Source of the DNA: Roseburia sp.
GTDB taxonomy: Bacteria > Bacillota > Clostridia > Lachnospirales > Lachnospiraceae
NCBI GenBank assembly: GCA_023662875.1
Contig: JAMPIG010000018.1
Coordinates: forward strand, 1 to 48,674
DNA length: 48,674 bases
Direction: 5' to 3'
The notes beneath the pieces are model-generated. The model was not told the DNA's origin and ran no database searches. It was given only the letters and a program-made list of their open reading frames with translations. The position numbers were made by a program, and so were the translations under genes. Of this stretch, positions 34,631 through 43,294 are shown piece by piece (position 1 is the stretch's first letter; each line of letters begins with the position of its first letter).

Positions 34631-34660
34631 GGGGCTGAAAAGTAAGTTCAGCCCCTTTGC
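34631..34660. terminator. Bidirectional-looking terminator between brnT operon and YgiT-like gene
   Basis: Arms GGGGCTGAA (34631-34639) and TTCAGCCCC (34647-34655) followed by TTTGCTGT; on the other strand it is followed by TTCGCTTTTC. It lies between convergent genes. Confidence 0.75.
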
Positions 34661-34668
34661 TGTCCTGC

Positions 34669-34896
34669 TTACGCAGCTTTGGAATAATCGATAACCGAGA
34701 TTTCCTGCATAAGCTGTTTTGCCATATTCACAAGAGCTTCAAGCTGCTTTGCGACGCCATTGGAATAATATTTTTCACCGCACTGCTCACATTCTTCGCA
34801 GGGTACGTTTTTGATAATAATGATACAGTTTTTATAGTTTACTACATGGGTGGTCAAAGCTGGCATTGTGGTTTCACATTTACAATACATACACAT
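34669..34896 (-). CDS. YgiT/MqsA-type zinc-finger protein (75 aa)
   Basis: Two CxxC pairs at MCMYCKCE and PCEECEQCGEKYYS form the N-terminal zinc domain seen in MqsA/YgiT antitoxins; the DNA-binding HTH half of full MqsA is absent. It sits 2 bp after a DUF4258 gene in the same direction, the usual partner arrangement. Together they look like a compact toxin-antitoxin pair; the toxin role is inferred from family context. Confidence 0.82.
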   Translation of the reverse strand: MCMYCKCETTMPALTTHVVNYKNCIIIIKNVPCEECEQCGEKYYSNGVAKQLEALVNMAKQLMQEISVIDYSKAA

Positions 34897-34898
34897 AA

Positions 34899-35204
34899 TT
34901 ATTTCTCCTTCCTGGTTTTTAAATCCGCTTCAAATTTATCTGTGCTTGGATAATAAGCAGTTACAAAAAATATAGTATTCCCATCTGAACCGATAACAAT
35001 ATGCATTATTTTACTCTCTTTAGTATATCCGAAAATAAGGCAGCTGGGATGAGGAAAATCATCGGGATAATCTTCTATGACTTCTCCCGTTTCCAGGCAG
35101 GATTCTACATCGTTTATGCTTATATCCCGTTCCTGCATTCGCTCGAGACAGTGCTTTGCCCATTTTATATTCGATTCGGATGCATGATACAGGGATTGAA
35201 GCAG
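34899..35204 (-). CDS. DUF4258 protein, possible RelE-like toxin; start uncertain
   Basis: Core DISINDVESCLETGEVIED ... IMHIVIGSDGNTIFFVTAYYPS is typical DUF4258, a small RelE-like fold. An ATG at 35138 is internal, because conserved-looking sequence continues upstream in frame (KWAKHCLERMQERDI) to a CTG at 35204. The only well-placed ATG (35215, after GAGGAAAA) runs into TAA at its third codon; removing one AT from ATGATATAAAA would restore the frame. So either a non-ATG start is used or a 2-bp slippage has broken the 5' end. The coordinates give the uninterrupted in-frame span. Confidence 0.65.
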   Translation of the reverse strand: MLQSLYHASESNIKWAKHCLERMQERDISINDVESCLETGEVIEDYPDDFPHPSCLIFGYTKESKIMHIVIGSDGNTIFFVTAYYPSTDKFEADLKTRKEK

Positions 35205-35281
35205 TTTTATATCATATTAATAATTTTCCTCGTCTGCTTTTTATATAGTATACACCATTTTTTATAAAAGGGAACGGTTAA

Positions 35282-35818
35282 TTATCCCCGTGCATATTGA
35301 AATGCCCGGACAACATAATCGGCGGAACCGACCCCGTTTTTCGTATCAAACAAAGTTTTCAGATAATCGTTGGAGTATGTTTCCGTGATGATTTTGCAAT
35401 AGTTCTCTTGATCTCCCGGTATTTCAGACGGAGCATTCTTATAAGCAAAGCGAATTATCTCTTTGACAATATTTTGTACTTCATCCGCGGAGACGTCTTT
35501 GTCTTTCTTCGACGCCAGCTCTTGAAACAAGTCCTTCTGTTTCAGCTCCTCCGGGATTTGGGACATTTGCTTTTCCATGATTTCCGAAAAATGCTCCATA
35601 TTGTATTTCATGGATTCCGTAAAGCTTTCAACGCAGGCGACGCCGTTCAGCACAAGGCTTACCAATTTCTTCGCCCGCGCCGCTATTGACAAAGCTTCTT
35701 TTTTGGGCGTAAACTGACAGAGTAAGGTCAGGTGCCATTTTCGGCAGACTCCCCTGGGCGATGGAGCCGGGATACAAGTCCGCCCAGGATTCCAACAGGC
35801 AGGAGACAAATATAGCAT
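35282..35818 (-). pseudogene. Remnant of a regulator-like C-terminal domain
   Basis: The C-terminal part from about 35690 down (KYNMEHFSEIMEKQMSQIPE, LKTLFDTKNGVGSADYVVRA) is an all-helical domain reminiscent of TipAS-type effector domains of MerR regulators, a weak resemblance. The first 40 residues (Cys/Pro/Trp-rich) look non-biological and lie over the uvrC leader, and no DNA-binding domain or good start site is present. Best read as a 5'-truncated gene; a short intact protein is possible. Confidence 0.4.
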
Positions 35819-37718
35819 GTTTCAGTTTGAAGAGGAATTAAAAAAGCTTCCGAAGGAGCCGGGAGTCTATATCATGAGAGATGACAAGGATGTCATTTTA
35901 TATGTGGGCAAGGCGGTGAACCTGCATAACCGGGTGCGCTCTTATTTCCGGGAAAACATCGGGAGAGGCCCGGCGATTGACAAGATGGTGACACTGATCG
36001 CCCGGTTTGAATATATTGTCACGGACTCCGAGCTGGAAGCCCTTGTCCTGGAGAATAACCTGATCAAGGAGTATTCGCCGAAGTACAATACGCTGTTGAA
36101 GGACGATAAGACCTACCCTTATATTAAAGTAACGCTGGGGGAAGACTATCCAAGGATCCTCTTTTCCCGGAGCATGAAGAAGGATAAATCCAAGTATTTC
36201 GGGCCTTATACCAGCGCGGCGGCGGTAAAGGATACGATCGAGCTGCTGAATAAGCTGTATTGCCTGCGGACCTGTAACCGGTCGCTGCCCCGGGATATCG
36301 GCCTGGAGCGGCCCTGCCTGAATTATCATATCAGGCAGTGCCTGGCACCCTGCCAGGGCTATATTGACAAAACGCAGTATCGGCAGCGGGTGGATCAGGC
36401 GCTGGATTTCCTGAACGGTAATTACAACGGAATCCTGAAGGAGCTGGAGGGAAAGATGAAGGCGGCTGCGGCGGAGCTGGACTTTGAGACGGCGGCGGGC
36501 TTCCGGGATTTGTATAACAGCGTAAAGCAGGTGGCGCAGAAGCAGAAGATTACGGACAGTGCGGGGGAGGACAAGGATGTTATCGCACTGTACCGGGATG
36601 AGACGGAAGCGGTGGTTCAGGTCTTCTTTGTCCGGGACGGCAAGCTGATCGGCAGGGAGCATTATTACATGACACATGTGTCAGAAGACGACAAGGCCGG
36701 TATTTTGGAGAATTTTGTAAAGCAGTTTTACGCGGGCACGCCCTTTATCCCCCGGGAGCTGATGTTGCAGTATGAGATCGGGGATCGGGAGCTGATTGAG
36801 AAATGGCTGTCGGAGAGAAAAGGAGGAAGGGTGTACCTCCGCGTACCTAAAATCGGGGCTAAGGAAAAGCTGGTGGAGCTGGCGGCCCAGAACGCGAGAC
36901 ATATTCTGGAGCAGGATCGGGAGCGTCTGAAGCGGGAGGAGGGCCGCACGATCGGTGCGGTCAAGGAGATCGCCGGGCTTCTGGGGCTGGAACGAATCGA
37001 GCGGATGGAGGCCTTCGATATCTCCAACATCAACGGGTTTGAAAACGTAGGCTCCATGATCGTGTTTGAGAAGGGGAAGCCGAAACCCAGCGATTACCGG
37101 AAGTTTCGGATCCGGACGGTATCCGGCCCGGATGATTACGCCTGTATGCGGGAGGTGCTGACCAGGCGCTTTACCCACGGGATAGAGGAGCGGGAGGAGA
37201 TGGAGGAGAAACAGCTGGATCGGGAGTACGGCAGCTTTACCCGCTTCCCGGACTTGCTGATGATGGACGGCGGCAGGGGCCAGGTCAATATCGCGCTTTC
37301 CGTGCTGACGGAGCTTAAAATCAATATTCCGGTCTGCGGGATGGTAAAGGACGACAATCACCGTACCCGGGGTCTGTATTTCAATAATGTGGAGCTGCCT
37401 ATCAATACGCATTCCGAGGGCTTTAAGCTGATTACGAGGGTACAGGACGAGGCGCACCGTTTCGCAATCGAGTACCATCGCTCCCTGCGGAGTAAGGCGC
37501 AGGTGAAGTCTGTATTGGACGACATTCCCGGCGTGGGGCCGACCCGGAGAAAGGCACTGATGCGGCATTTTAAATCCATCGAGGAAATAAAGAGCGCGTC
37601 CGTGGAGGAGTTGGCGGAGATCCCCGAGCTGAACAGGCGGGCCGCGGAGGAGATCCGGGAGTTTTTTCGAAAAAAGGAGCAGGAAACTTCCCATAATTTC
37701 GAGGATGTGGTACAATGA
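35817..37718 (+). CDS. uvrC: UvrABC system protein C (633 aa)
   Basis: Dual-incision nuclease of nucleotide excision repair. GIY-YIG domain at the N-terminus ([20 protein letters not shown]), a cysteine cluster ([20 protein letters not shown]), UVR domain near 205-240, the RNase H-like 5' nuclease ([32 protein letters not shown]) and C-terminal helix-hairpin-helix pairs ([19 protein letters not shown]). Length is normal. AGGAG lies 12 bp before ATG 35817. No uvrA or uvrB is in the window. Palindromic sequence follows the gene. Confidence 0.96.
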   Translation: MFQFEEELKKLPKEPGVYIMRDDKDVILYVGKAVNLHNRVRSYFRENIGRGPAIDKMVTLIARFEYIVTDSELEALVLENNLIKEYSPKYNTLLKDDKTYPYIKVTLGEDYPRILFSRSMKKDKSKYFGPYTSAAAVKDTIELLNKLYCLRTCNRSLPRDIGLERPCLNYHIRQCLAPCQGYIDKTQYRQRVDQALDFLNGNYNGILKELEGKMKAAAAELDFETAAGFRDLYNSVKQVAQKQKITDSAGEDKDVIALYRDETEAVVQVFFVRDGKLIGREHYYMTHVSEDDKAGILENFVKQFYAGTPFIPRELMLQYEIGDRELIEKWLSERKGGRVYLRVPKIGAKEKLVELAAQNARHILEQDRERLKREEGRTIGAVKEIAGLLGLERIERMEAFDISNINGFENVGSMIVFEKGKPKPSDYRKFRIRTVSGPDDYACMREVLTRRFTHGIEEREEMEEKQLDREYGSFTRFPDLLMMDGGRGQVNIALSVLTELKINIPVCGMVKDDNHRTRGLYFNNVELPINTHSEGFKLITRVQDEAHRFAIEYHRSLRSKAQVKSVLDDIPGVGPTRRKALMRHFKSIEEIKSASVEELAEIPELNRRAAEEIREFFRKKEQETSHNFEDVVQ

Positions 37719-37756
37719 TTTTGCATTCGCAGAATCCGAGCCAGCTGCGCTGACTT

Positions 37757-37833
37757 GCCATCGCTACGCGATGCATTGTACTTGGCAATCCATGGCTTGA
37801 AAATCAAATGTCCCTTCGGGACGCTTGATTTTC
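37757..37833. repeat. Palindromic element after uvrC, terminator-like
   Basis: Two nested structures. First TTGCCATCGC-TAC-GCGATG with an outer TTGCCA..TGGCAA pair (37755-37789 region). Second, arms GAAAATCAA (37799-37807) and TTGATTTTC (37825-37833) around GTCCC-TTCG-GGGAC. The second could terminate uvrC or act as REP-like DNA before hprK. Confidence 0.6.
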
Positions 37834-37907
37834 TGCGCACATGGTAAAATAATTCATAAACCGGTTCTAAGAAAACAGGCAGGAAGGACTGCGGAAATGA
37901 GGGGAGT

Positions 37908-38849
37908 ATGGAATATGTTGCACTGACTCGTCTGATCGAGAAGATGAAGCTGACAAATCTGACGCCGGAGATCGAGGTGAAGGGAATCAAGATCAGGCAG
38001 CCTGATATCAATCGTCCCGCGCTTCAGATGGCGGGCTATCTGAAGCATTTCGAGGCGACCCGCCTTCAGGTAGTGGGCTTTGTGGAATCCAGCTATTTTG
38101 AGGATCTTCCGGAGGAAAGGAAGCGGGAGGTCTGCGAGGAGCTGATGAACTATGACGTTCCGGCCTTTGTGTTCTGTCGGGAGCTGGTTCCGGATCCCAT
38201 CTTTCTGGAGGCGGCGCTGGAGCACCGTATCCCGATCCTCTCGACGAAGAAGACGACTTCGTCCTTTATGGCGGAGGCGATTCGCTGGCTGAACGTCAAG
38301 CTGGCTCCCTGTATCTCGGTACATGGCGTGCTGGTGGACGTTTACGGCGAGGGCGTCCTGATTACCGGAGAGAGCGGTATCGGAAAGTCCGAGGCGGCGT
38401 TGGAGCTTGTCAAGAGAGGCCATCGTCTGGTGACGGACGACGTTGTAGAGCTGCGGAAAGTGAGCGACGATACCCTGATCGGTTCCGCGCCTGAAGTGAC
38501 AAAGCATCTGATCGAGCTGCGCGGTATCGGAATTGTGGATATCAAGGCGCTGTTCGGTGCCTCCTCCGTAAAGGATACCCAATCCATTGATCTGGTGATC
38601 AGGCTGGAGGAGTGGGACAAGGACAGGGAGTATGACAGGCTGGGACTGGAGGAAACCTATACCGAATATCTCGGCAATAAGATCGTGTGCCACAATATCC
38701 CGATTCGGCCGGGGCGGAATATTGCGATTATCTGCGAATCCGCCGCGGTAAACCATCGCCAGAAGAAAATGGGCTATAACGCCGCCCAGGAGCTCTACAC
38801 CCGGGTGCAGAATTCCCTGACAAGGAAGCGCGACGAAGACGAAGACTGA
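37908..38849 (+). CDS. hprK: HPr kinase/phosphorylase (313 aa)
   Basis: Phosphorylates and dephosphorylates HPr and Crh on Ser46, the switch of carbon catabolite control. N-terminal domain 1-130, then catalytic H139 in SVHGVLVDV, Walker A GESGIGKS at 154-161, and the HprK signature around LIELRGIGIVDIKALFG. C-terminal helix ends RKRDEDED. ATG 37908 follows GAGGGGAG. A likely substrate, a Crh-like protein with Ser46, is encoded at 42805. First gene of a run of glucose, cell-wall and division genes. Confidence 0.96.
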   Translation: MEYVALTRLIEKMKLTNLTPEIEVKGIKIRQPDINRPALQMAGYLKHFEATRLQVVGFVESSYFEDLPEERKREVCEELMNYDVPAFVFCRELVPDPIFLEAALEHRIPILSTKKTTSSFMAEAIRWLNVKLAPCISVHGVLVDVYGEGVLITGESGIGKSEAALELVKRGHRLVTDDVVELRKVSDDTLIGSAPEVTKHLIELRGIGIVDIKALFGASSVKDTQSIDLVIRLEEWDKDREYDRLGLEETYTEYLGNKIVCHNIPIRPGRNIAIICESAAVNHRQKKMGYNAAQELYTRVQNSLTRKRDEDED

Positions 38850-38990
38850 GGATGCGGCAGGGGATAAAAAGCGCTGCCTGCCGAAAAAGCGGTAACCGGG
38901 ACAGGCGGGTGAGCGCAGGAGGATACGGACACGCGAGGCAGCGCGGAAGGAAGCCGGAAACAATTTGAAAAAGAGAAGGGGAAACAGGAT

Positions 38991-39938
38991 ATGAGTCAGT
39001 ATGCATTTGGAGTAGACGTAGGAGGAACCACGGTAAAGATCGGGCTTTTCGACCGGGAGGGAGAGCTGCTGGAGAAGTGGGAGATTCCGACCCGCATTGA
39101 AAATAAGGGCGAGAGGATCCTGCCGGATGCGGCGGAGAGCCTGCTGGAGAAAATGAAGGAGCGCGGGATCAGGGAAGAAGATCTGATCGGAATCGGGGTG
39201 GATGTGCCCGGAACGGTGGATGACGAGGGAACCCTGACGGGTGGCGCCGCCAATATCAGCGGTTGGGAGAATGTCAGTATTCCGGAGGTGATTCAGGCAT
39301 ATATTAAAGTGCCGGTGAAGGCGGCGAACGACGCTAACGCGGCGGCCTTCGGAGAGATGTGGAAGGGCGGCGGAAGAGGCCATGAAAACGTGGTGGCGGT
39401 TACCCTGGGAACCGGCGTGGGCGGCGGAATTATCGTAAACGGCAGCATCCTTACCGGAGCCAACGGTTCCGGCGGCGAGATCGGCCATATCCATATTCAG
39501 GACGGAGAGGAAGAAGCCTGCGGCTGCGGAAAGAGGGGCTGTCTGGAGCAGTATACCTCGGCGACCGGGATTGTGCGGCTGGCAAGAAGACGTCTGGCGA
39601 AGGACGAAGCGCCCAGCGTGCTGCGGGAAGGAACGGAGCCGCTGTCCGCAAAGAGCGTTTTTGACGCGGTAAAGGCGGGCGACCCGGTGGCGATTGAGAT
39701 CGCGGAGCAGTTCGGCGAATATCTGGGCAAGGGTCTGGCCGCGGTGGCTTGTACGGTGAACCCGGAAGCATTTGTAATCGGAGGAGGCGTTTCCAAGGCG
39801 GGAGAAATTCTGCTGGATTTTGTGAGAGAGCCCTTCCGGAAGTACGTTTTCCCGATGTGCAGCAATGTGGAATTTGTTCTGGCGAAGCTGGGGAACGACG
39901 CGGGGATCGTCGGAGCCGCGGGGATGATACTGCGATAA
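38991..39938 (+). CDS. glcK: ROK-family glucokinase (315 aa)
   Basis: Phosphorylates glucose with ATP. FGVDVGGTTVKIGLFD is the phosphate loop, AANDANAAAFGEMWKG holds the catalytic Asp, TLGTGVGGGIIVNG the second phosphate site, and GGEIGHIHI..CGCGKRGCLEQYTS the ROK zinc motif. Length is normal. SD GGGGAAACAGG precedes ATG 38991. It lies 141 bp after hprK, consistent with the familiar hprK-glcK pairing in clostridia. ROK regulators have an N-terminal HTH; none is present here. Confidence 0.93.
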   Translation: MSQYAFGVDVGGTTVKIGLFDREGELLEKWEIPTRIENKGERILPDAAESLLEKMKERGIREEDLIGIGVDVPGTVDDEGTLTGGAANISGWENVSIPEVIQAYIKVPVKAANDANAAAFGEMWKGGGRGHENVVAVTLGTGVGGGIIVNGSILTGANGSGGEIGHIHIQDGEEEACGCGKRGCLEQYTSATGIVRLARRRLAKDEAPSVLREGTEPLSAKSVFDAVKAGDPVAIEIAEQFGEYLGKGLAAVACTVNPEAFVIGGGVSKAGEILLDFVREPFRKYVFPMCSNVEFVLAKLGNDAGIVGAAGMILR

Positions 39939-39992
39939 GGGCCGTGCCGGCGGCGGGGAAACCGGCAGAAAGGCATGGTATAAAAATAATCT

Positions 39993-40904
39993 ATGATCAG
40001 TGAAGCTGTACTCCAGGCGCTAAAGAAATTTGTACCGGAAGAGAACATTTCCCTGCGGGAGCCCATGGCGGCACATACGACCTTTCGGGTCGGCGGCCCG
40101 GCGGACTGCTTCCTGCAGCTGGAAAATACGGATCAGCTTATTCATGTACAAAAGTATCTGAGACTGGTGGGGGTTCCCTTTTATATCCTGGGAAACGGCA
40201 GTAATATTTTAGTTGGCGATATGGGATATTCGGGTGTAATCCTTCAGATCGGACAGCGGATGAGCGGGATCGAGACGGAGGGCTGCCGAATCCGGGCGCA
40301 GGCGGGAGCTGCTCTGGCCCAGGTAGCCAGAACGGCTATGGAGCAGGGGCTGACAGGGCTGGAATTCGCCTCCGGTATTCCGGGGACCGTAGGAGGCGGA
40401 ATTGTGATGAACGCCGGGGCCTACGGCGGAGAGCTGAGCGATGTGACGGAGCGGGTGACCGTGGTCAACCGGGATGATGAGGTTATGGAGCTTGACAATG
40501 AGACGATGGAATTCGGCTATCGTACCAGCGTAGTCAGGGCCAACGCACTGACGGTGACGGAGGCGGTGTTTCGGCTGAAGGCGGGGAGCCGGGAGCAGAT
40601 CCGGGAGAAGATGGAGGAGCTTGCCGCCAGAAGGCGGGAAAAGCAGCCCCTGGAATTCCCCAGCGCAGGAAGCACCTTTAAGCGGCCGACAGGGTATTTC
40701 GCCGGGAAGCTGATTATGGACGCAGGCCTGCGGGGGTATCAGTCGGGAGGCGCGCGGGTCTCCGATAAGCATTGCGGTTTTGTCGTCAATACGGGGAACG
40801 CCACTGCTCAGGATGTTGCGGATGTAATCCACGAGGTTCAGGATCGCGTCAAAGAAAAGTTTCATGTAGAGCTGGAGCCGGAGATACAATTTTTGGGGGT
40901 ATAG
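39993..40904 (+). CDS. murB: UDP-N-acetylenolpyruvoylglucosamine reductase (303 aa)
   Basis: FAD enzyme that makes UDP-MurNAc for peptidoglycan. FAD domain: HTTFRVGGPADCFL, FYILGNGSNILVGD, FASGIPGTVGGGIVMNAGAY. Substrate domain with the catalytic serine in FPSAGSTFKRP and AGLRGYQSGGARVSDKHCGFV (split). It is the short type II form. The stop is 2 bp before the rapZ start, so the two are translationally close. Confidence 0.95.
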   Translation: MISEAVLQALKKFVPEENISLREPMAAHTTFRVGGPADCFLQLENTDQLIHVQKYLRLVGVPFYILGNGSNILVGDMGYSGVILQIGQRMSGIETEGCRIRAQAGAALAQVARTAMEQGLTGLEFASGIPGTVGGGIVMNAGAYGGELSDVTERVTVVNRDDEVMELDNETMEFGYRTSVVRANALTVTEAVFRLKAGSREQIREKMEELAARRREKQPLEFPSAGSTFKRPTGYFAGKLIMDAGLRGYQSGGARVSDKHCGFVVNTGNATAQDVADVIHEVQDRVKEKFHVELEPEIQFLGV

Positions 40905-40906
40905 GG

Positions 40907-41773
40907 ATGAGATTTGTCATTGTGACGGGGATGAGCGGAGGCGGCAAGAGCACGGCGCTGAAGATGCTGGAGGACGCGGGCTTTTACTGCGTGGATAATC
41001 TTCCCGTCTCCCTGATCGAAAAATTTGTGGAGCTGATCTCCCTGCCAAACAGCGAGGTCAGCAAGGTAGTATTGGGTCTGGACGTGCGGTCGGATCAGTC
41101 CTTTCAGGACGCCACAAGGGTTCTGGAGCAGATGAAGAATAAGGGCTTTCAATTCGAAATTCTGTTTATGGACGCCAACGAGGAGGTTCTGATCAAGAGG
41201 TATAAGGAGACCAGAAGGGTTCATCCTCTGGCTCTGGAGGGACGGGTAGAGGACGGCGTCCGGAAGGAGAGGGAAGTTCTGGAAAAGATACGCCGGAGCG
41301 CCGATTATGTGATCGATACCTCGAATCTTCTGACGCGGGAGCTGAAGGAAGAGTTGGATCGTATTTTTGTGGCGAATGAGGAATATAATAGTCTTATGAT
41401 TACGGTGATGTCCTTCGGCTTTAAGTACGGGATTCCTTCCGACGCGGATCTGGTCTTCGACGTGAGATTCCTGCCGAATCCTTTTTACATCGACGAGCTG
41501 AAGGAGAAGACGGGGAAGGACAGGGAGGTACAGGACTTTGTCATGAAGCACGAGGAGTCCGGAATTTTTATGGACAAGCTGACCGATATGATAAGGTTTT
41601 TGATTCCCAATTACGTCAAGGAGGGTAAGTACCGCCTTGTGATCGCCATTGGCTGTACCGGCGGCAAGCACAGGAGCGTTACCCTGGCGGGCGAACTGTA
41701 CCGGAGGATGAAGGACAAGGGGAATTACGGGATAAAGCTCTATCACAGGGATGTGGAGAACAGAGGGTATTAG
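40907..41773 (+). CDS. rapZ: RapZ-type nucleotide-binding protein (288 aa)
   Basis: P-loop protein, YvcJ/RapZ family; in E. coli it controls GlmS through small RNA decay, in Bacillus it affects competence. Walker A GMSGGGKST is at the N-terminus, the Walker B-like region reads FEILFMDANEEVLIKRYKETRR in parts, and the C-terminal IAIGCTGGKHRSVTLAGEL motif is complete. I chose ATG 40907, directly at the family N-terminus MRFVIVTGMSG; an upstream in-frame ATG at 40772 lies inside murB. Confidence 0.95.
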   Translation: MRFVIVTGMSGGGKSTALKMLEDAGFYCVDNLPVSLIEKFVELISLPNSEVSKVVLGLDVRSDQSFQDATRVLEQMKNKGFQFEILFMDANEEVLIKRYKETRRVHPLALEGRVEDGVRKEREVLEKIRRSADYVIDTSNLLTRELKEELDRIFVANEEYNSLMITVMSFGFKYGIPSDADLVFDVRFLPNPFYIDELKEKTGKDREVQDFVMKHEESGIFMDKLTDMIRFLIPNYVKEGKYRLVIAIGCTGGKHRSVTLAGELYRRMKDKGNYGIKLYHRDVENRGY

Positions 41774-41909
41774 GTTGAAAATCAGGCTGCGGAAAGACAT
41801 GATGTATGCCAGCTCAGGGATGATGAAAGCAGGCTATATCGGAAATAGCTGCGGCGTGACGGATAATTGTCTGTGTCGCAGCATAACGTTGTTAATCAGG
41901 GTATAAAAA

Positions 41910-42788
41910 ATGTCATTTTCAAGCGAAGTAAAGGACGAGCTGGCGAAGCGCATCAGTCCGGCAAGACATTGCCAGATCGCCGAGCTGGCGGCGATTATGA
42001 ATTTCTGCGGACAGTACGGAAGGGACGAAAACGGGGGATATCTCATCGGATTTCAGACGGAAAATGAGACTGTTGTCAGAAAAGGCTTTACATTATTGAA
42101 AAAAACATATAATATAGATAAGGGCTCGGTTCTGAGCGAGGAGGAGATCTTCGGACTTCTGCAGAAGCTGGGAAACCTGGAAGAGCCCGTGAGCAGGCTG
42201 CTGATTAAGAACGCCTGCTGTAAGAGAGCTTTCCTGCGGGGCGCTTTTCTGAGCGTAGGCTCCATGAGCGATCCGGCCAAGGGCTATCACCTGGAGTTCG
42301 CCTGTACCGACCGGCGTAAGGCGGAGCAGCTGCGGGAGGTTATGGAAGCTTTCGATATTGAGTCAAAAATCATACTTCGCAAAAAGTATCATGTGGTTTA
42401 TCTGAAGGAGGGCGCGGGGATTGTGGATATCCTGAATGTGTTCGAAGCGCCGGTATCCCTGATGAATCTGGAAAACCTCCGGATCCTGAAGGAGATGAGA
42501 AACTCTGTAAACAGAAGGGTGAACTGCGAGACTGCCAATATTGCGAAAACCGTGAACGCGGCTGCCCGGCAGGTAGAGGATATCGAGCTGCTGAGGGCGC
42601 GCGGCGGATTTCAGAATCTTCCTGAGGCTTTACGGGAAATGGCTGAGATCCGGTTGGAGAATCCCGATGCGCCGTTAAAGGAGCTGGGAGAACTATTCAA
42701 TCCCCCGATCGGAAAGTCAGGGGTCAATCATAGATTGCGCAGGCTGAGCCAGCTTGCGGAGGAAATAAGGGAAAAAGAAGCGTTCTGA
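41910..42788 (+). CDS. whiA: DNA-binding protein WhiA (292 aa)
   Basis: Conserved Gram-positive factor linked to division and sporulation. LAGLIDADG-like N-terminal domain (FSSEVKDELAKR, CKRAFLRGAFLSVGSMSDP, YHLEFACTD) and a C-terminal HTH (LKELGELFNPPIGKSGVNHR). Length is slightly short but complete. It is 136 bp after rapZ; yvcK, which lies between them in Bacillus, is absent. Its neighbour is crh-like, as in Bacillus. Confidence 0.95.
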   Translation: MSFSSEVKDELAKRISPARHCQIAELAAIMNFCGQYGRDENGGYLIGFQTENETVVRKGFTLLKKTYNIDKGSVLSEEEIFGLLQKLGNLEEPVSRLLIKNACCKRAFLRGAFLSVGSMSDPAKGYHLEFACTDRRKAEQLREVMEAFDIESKIILRKKYHVVYLKEGAGIVDILNVFEAPVSLMNLENLRILKEMRNSVNRRVNCETANIAKTVNAAARQVEDIELLRARGGFQNLPEALREMAEIRLENPDAPLKELGELFNPPIGKSGVNHRLRRLSQLAEEIREKEAF

Positions 42789-42804
42789 AAAGAGGAGGAT
42801 TATT

Positions 42805-43065
42805 ATGACAAAAAGGAACATTCAGATCAGCCTGGAGAGCGGTCTGGAGGCGCGGCCGGTAGCCCTGCTGGTACAGGAGGCAAGTAAGTATGAGAGCAGA
42901 ATTTATATCCAGTCGGGCGAGAAGAGAGTAAACGCCAAGAGCATCATGGGGATGATGAGCCTTGGACTTGACAACGGAGAAGAGCTCGAGGTTTCCGCCG
43001 ACGGAACCGACGAGATTTCTGCAGTTGAGGGGATTGAGCATTTTCTGGGCGGAAAGGGAGCCTGA
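42805..43065 (+). CDS. crh: Crh-like HPr-family protein, Glu15/Ser46 (86 aa)
   Basis: HPr fold without PTS function. The histidine that accepts phosphate from enzyme I (position 15, motif GLHARP) is glutamate here: GLEARP at 13-18. The regulatory serine is intact at exactly position 46 in NAKSIMG. In Bacillus, Crh likewise lacks His15 (it has Gln), is phosphorylated on Ser46 by HprK and acts as CcpA corepressor, and lies next to whiA as here. The HprK gene is 4 kb upstream. Whether Glu15 imitates phospho-His is unknown. SD GAGGAGG precedes the ATG. Confidence 0.88.
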   Translation: MTKRNIQISLESGLEARPVALLVQEASKYESRIYIQSGEKRVNAKSIMGMMSLGLDNGEELEVSADGTDEISAVEGIEHFLGGKGA

Positions 43066-43130
43066 ACAACAGAATTTATGCTTTGTGAGAATCCTGTTAT
43101 CGTGAATAAAGAAGACAATTTCAGATGTGG

Positions 43131-43165
43131 GGGCAGAATCGACGCATAGGGTGATTCTGCCCTTT
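43131..43165 (+). terminator. Rho-independent terminator after crh
   Basis: Arms GGGCAGAATC (43131-43140) and GATTCTGCCC (43153-43162) followed by TTT. It closes the murB-rapZ-whiA-crh transcript. Confidence 0.8.
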
Positions 43166-43294
43166 GTGCAGGCGTTCTTCCGGACTTGCTAAATCTCCAA
43201 TGACCGACCAGTTTGTTCTCGAAAGGCCAAGTGATTGGCAGGCATAAAGAGGAGTTTACGCACCCTCTTAGAAAGCGCGCAAAGGAGTGTAGAT

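Noticed and set aside
37854-39494. Long open frame on the minus strand (546 codons) across hprK and glcK
   Set aside because: Antisense to two well-recognised genes, rich in His/Leu/Arg as expected for a complementary frame, with no family resemblance.
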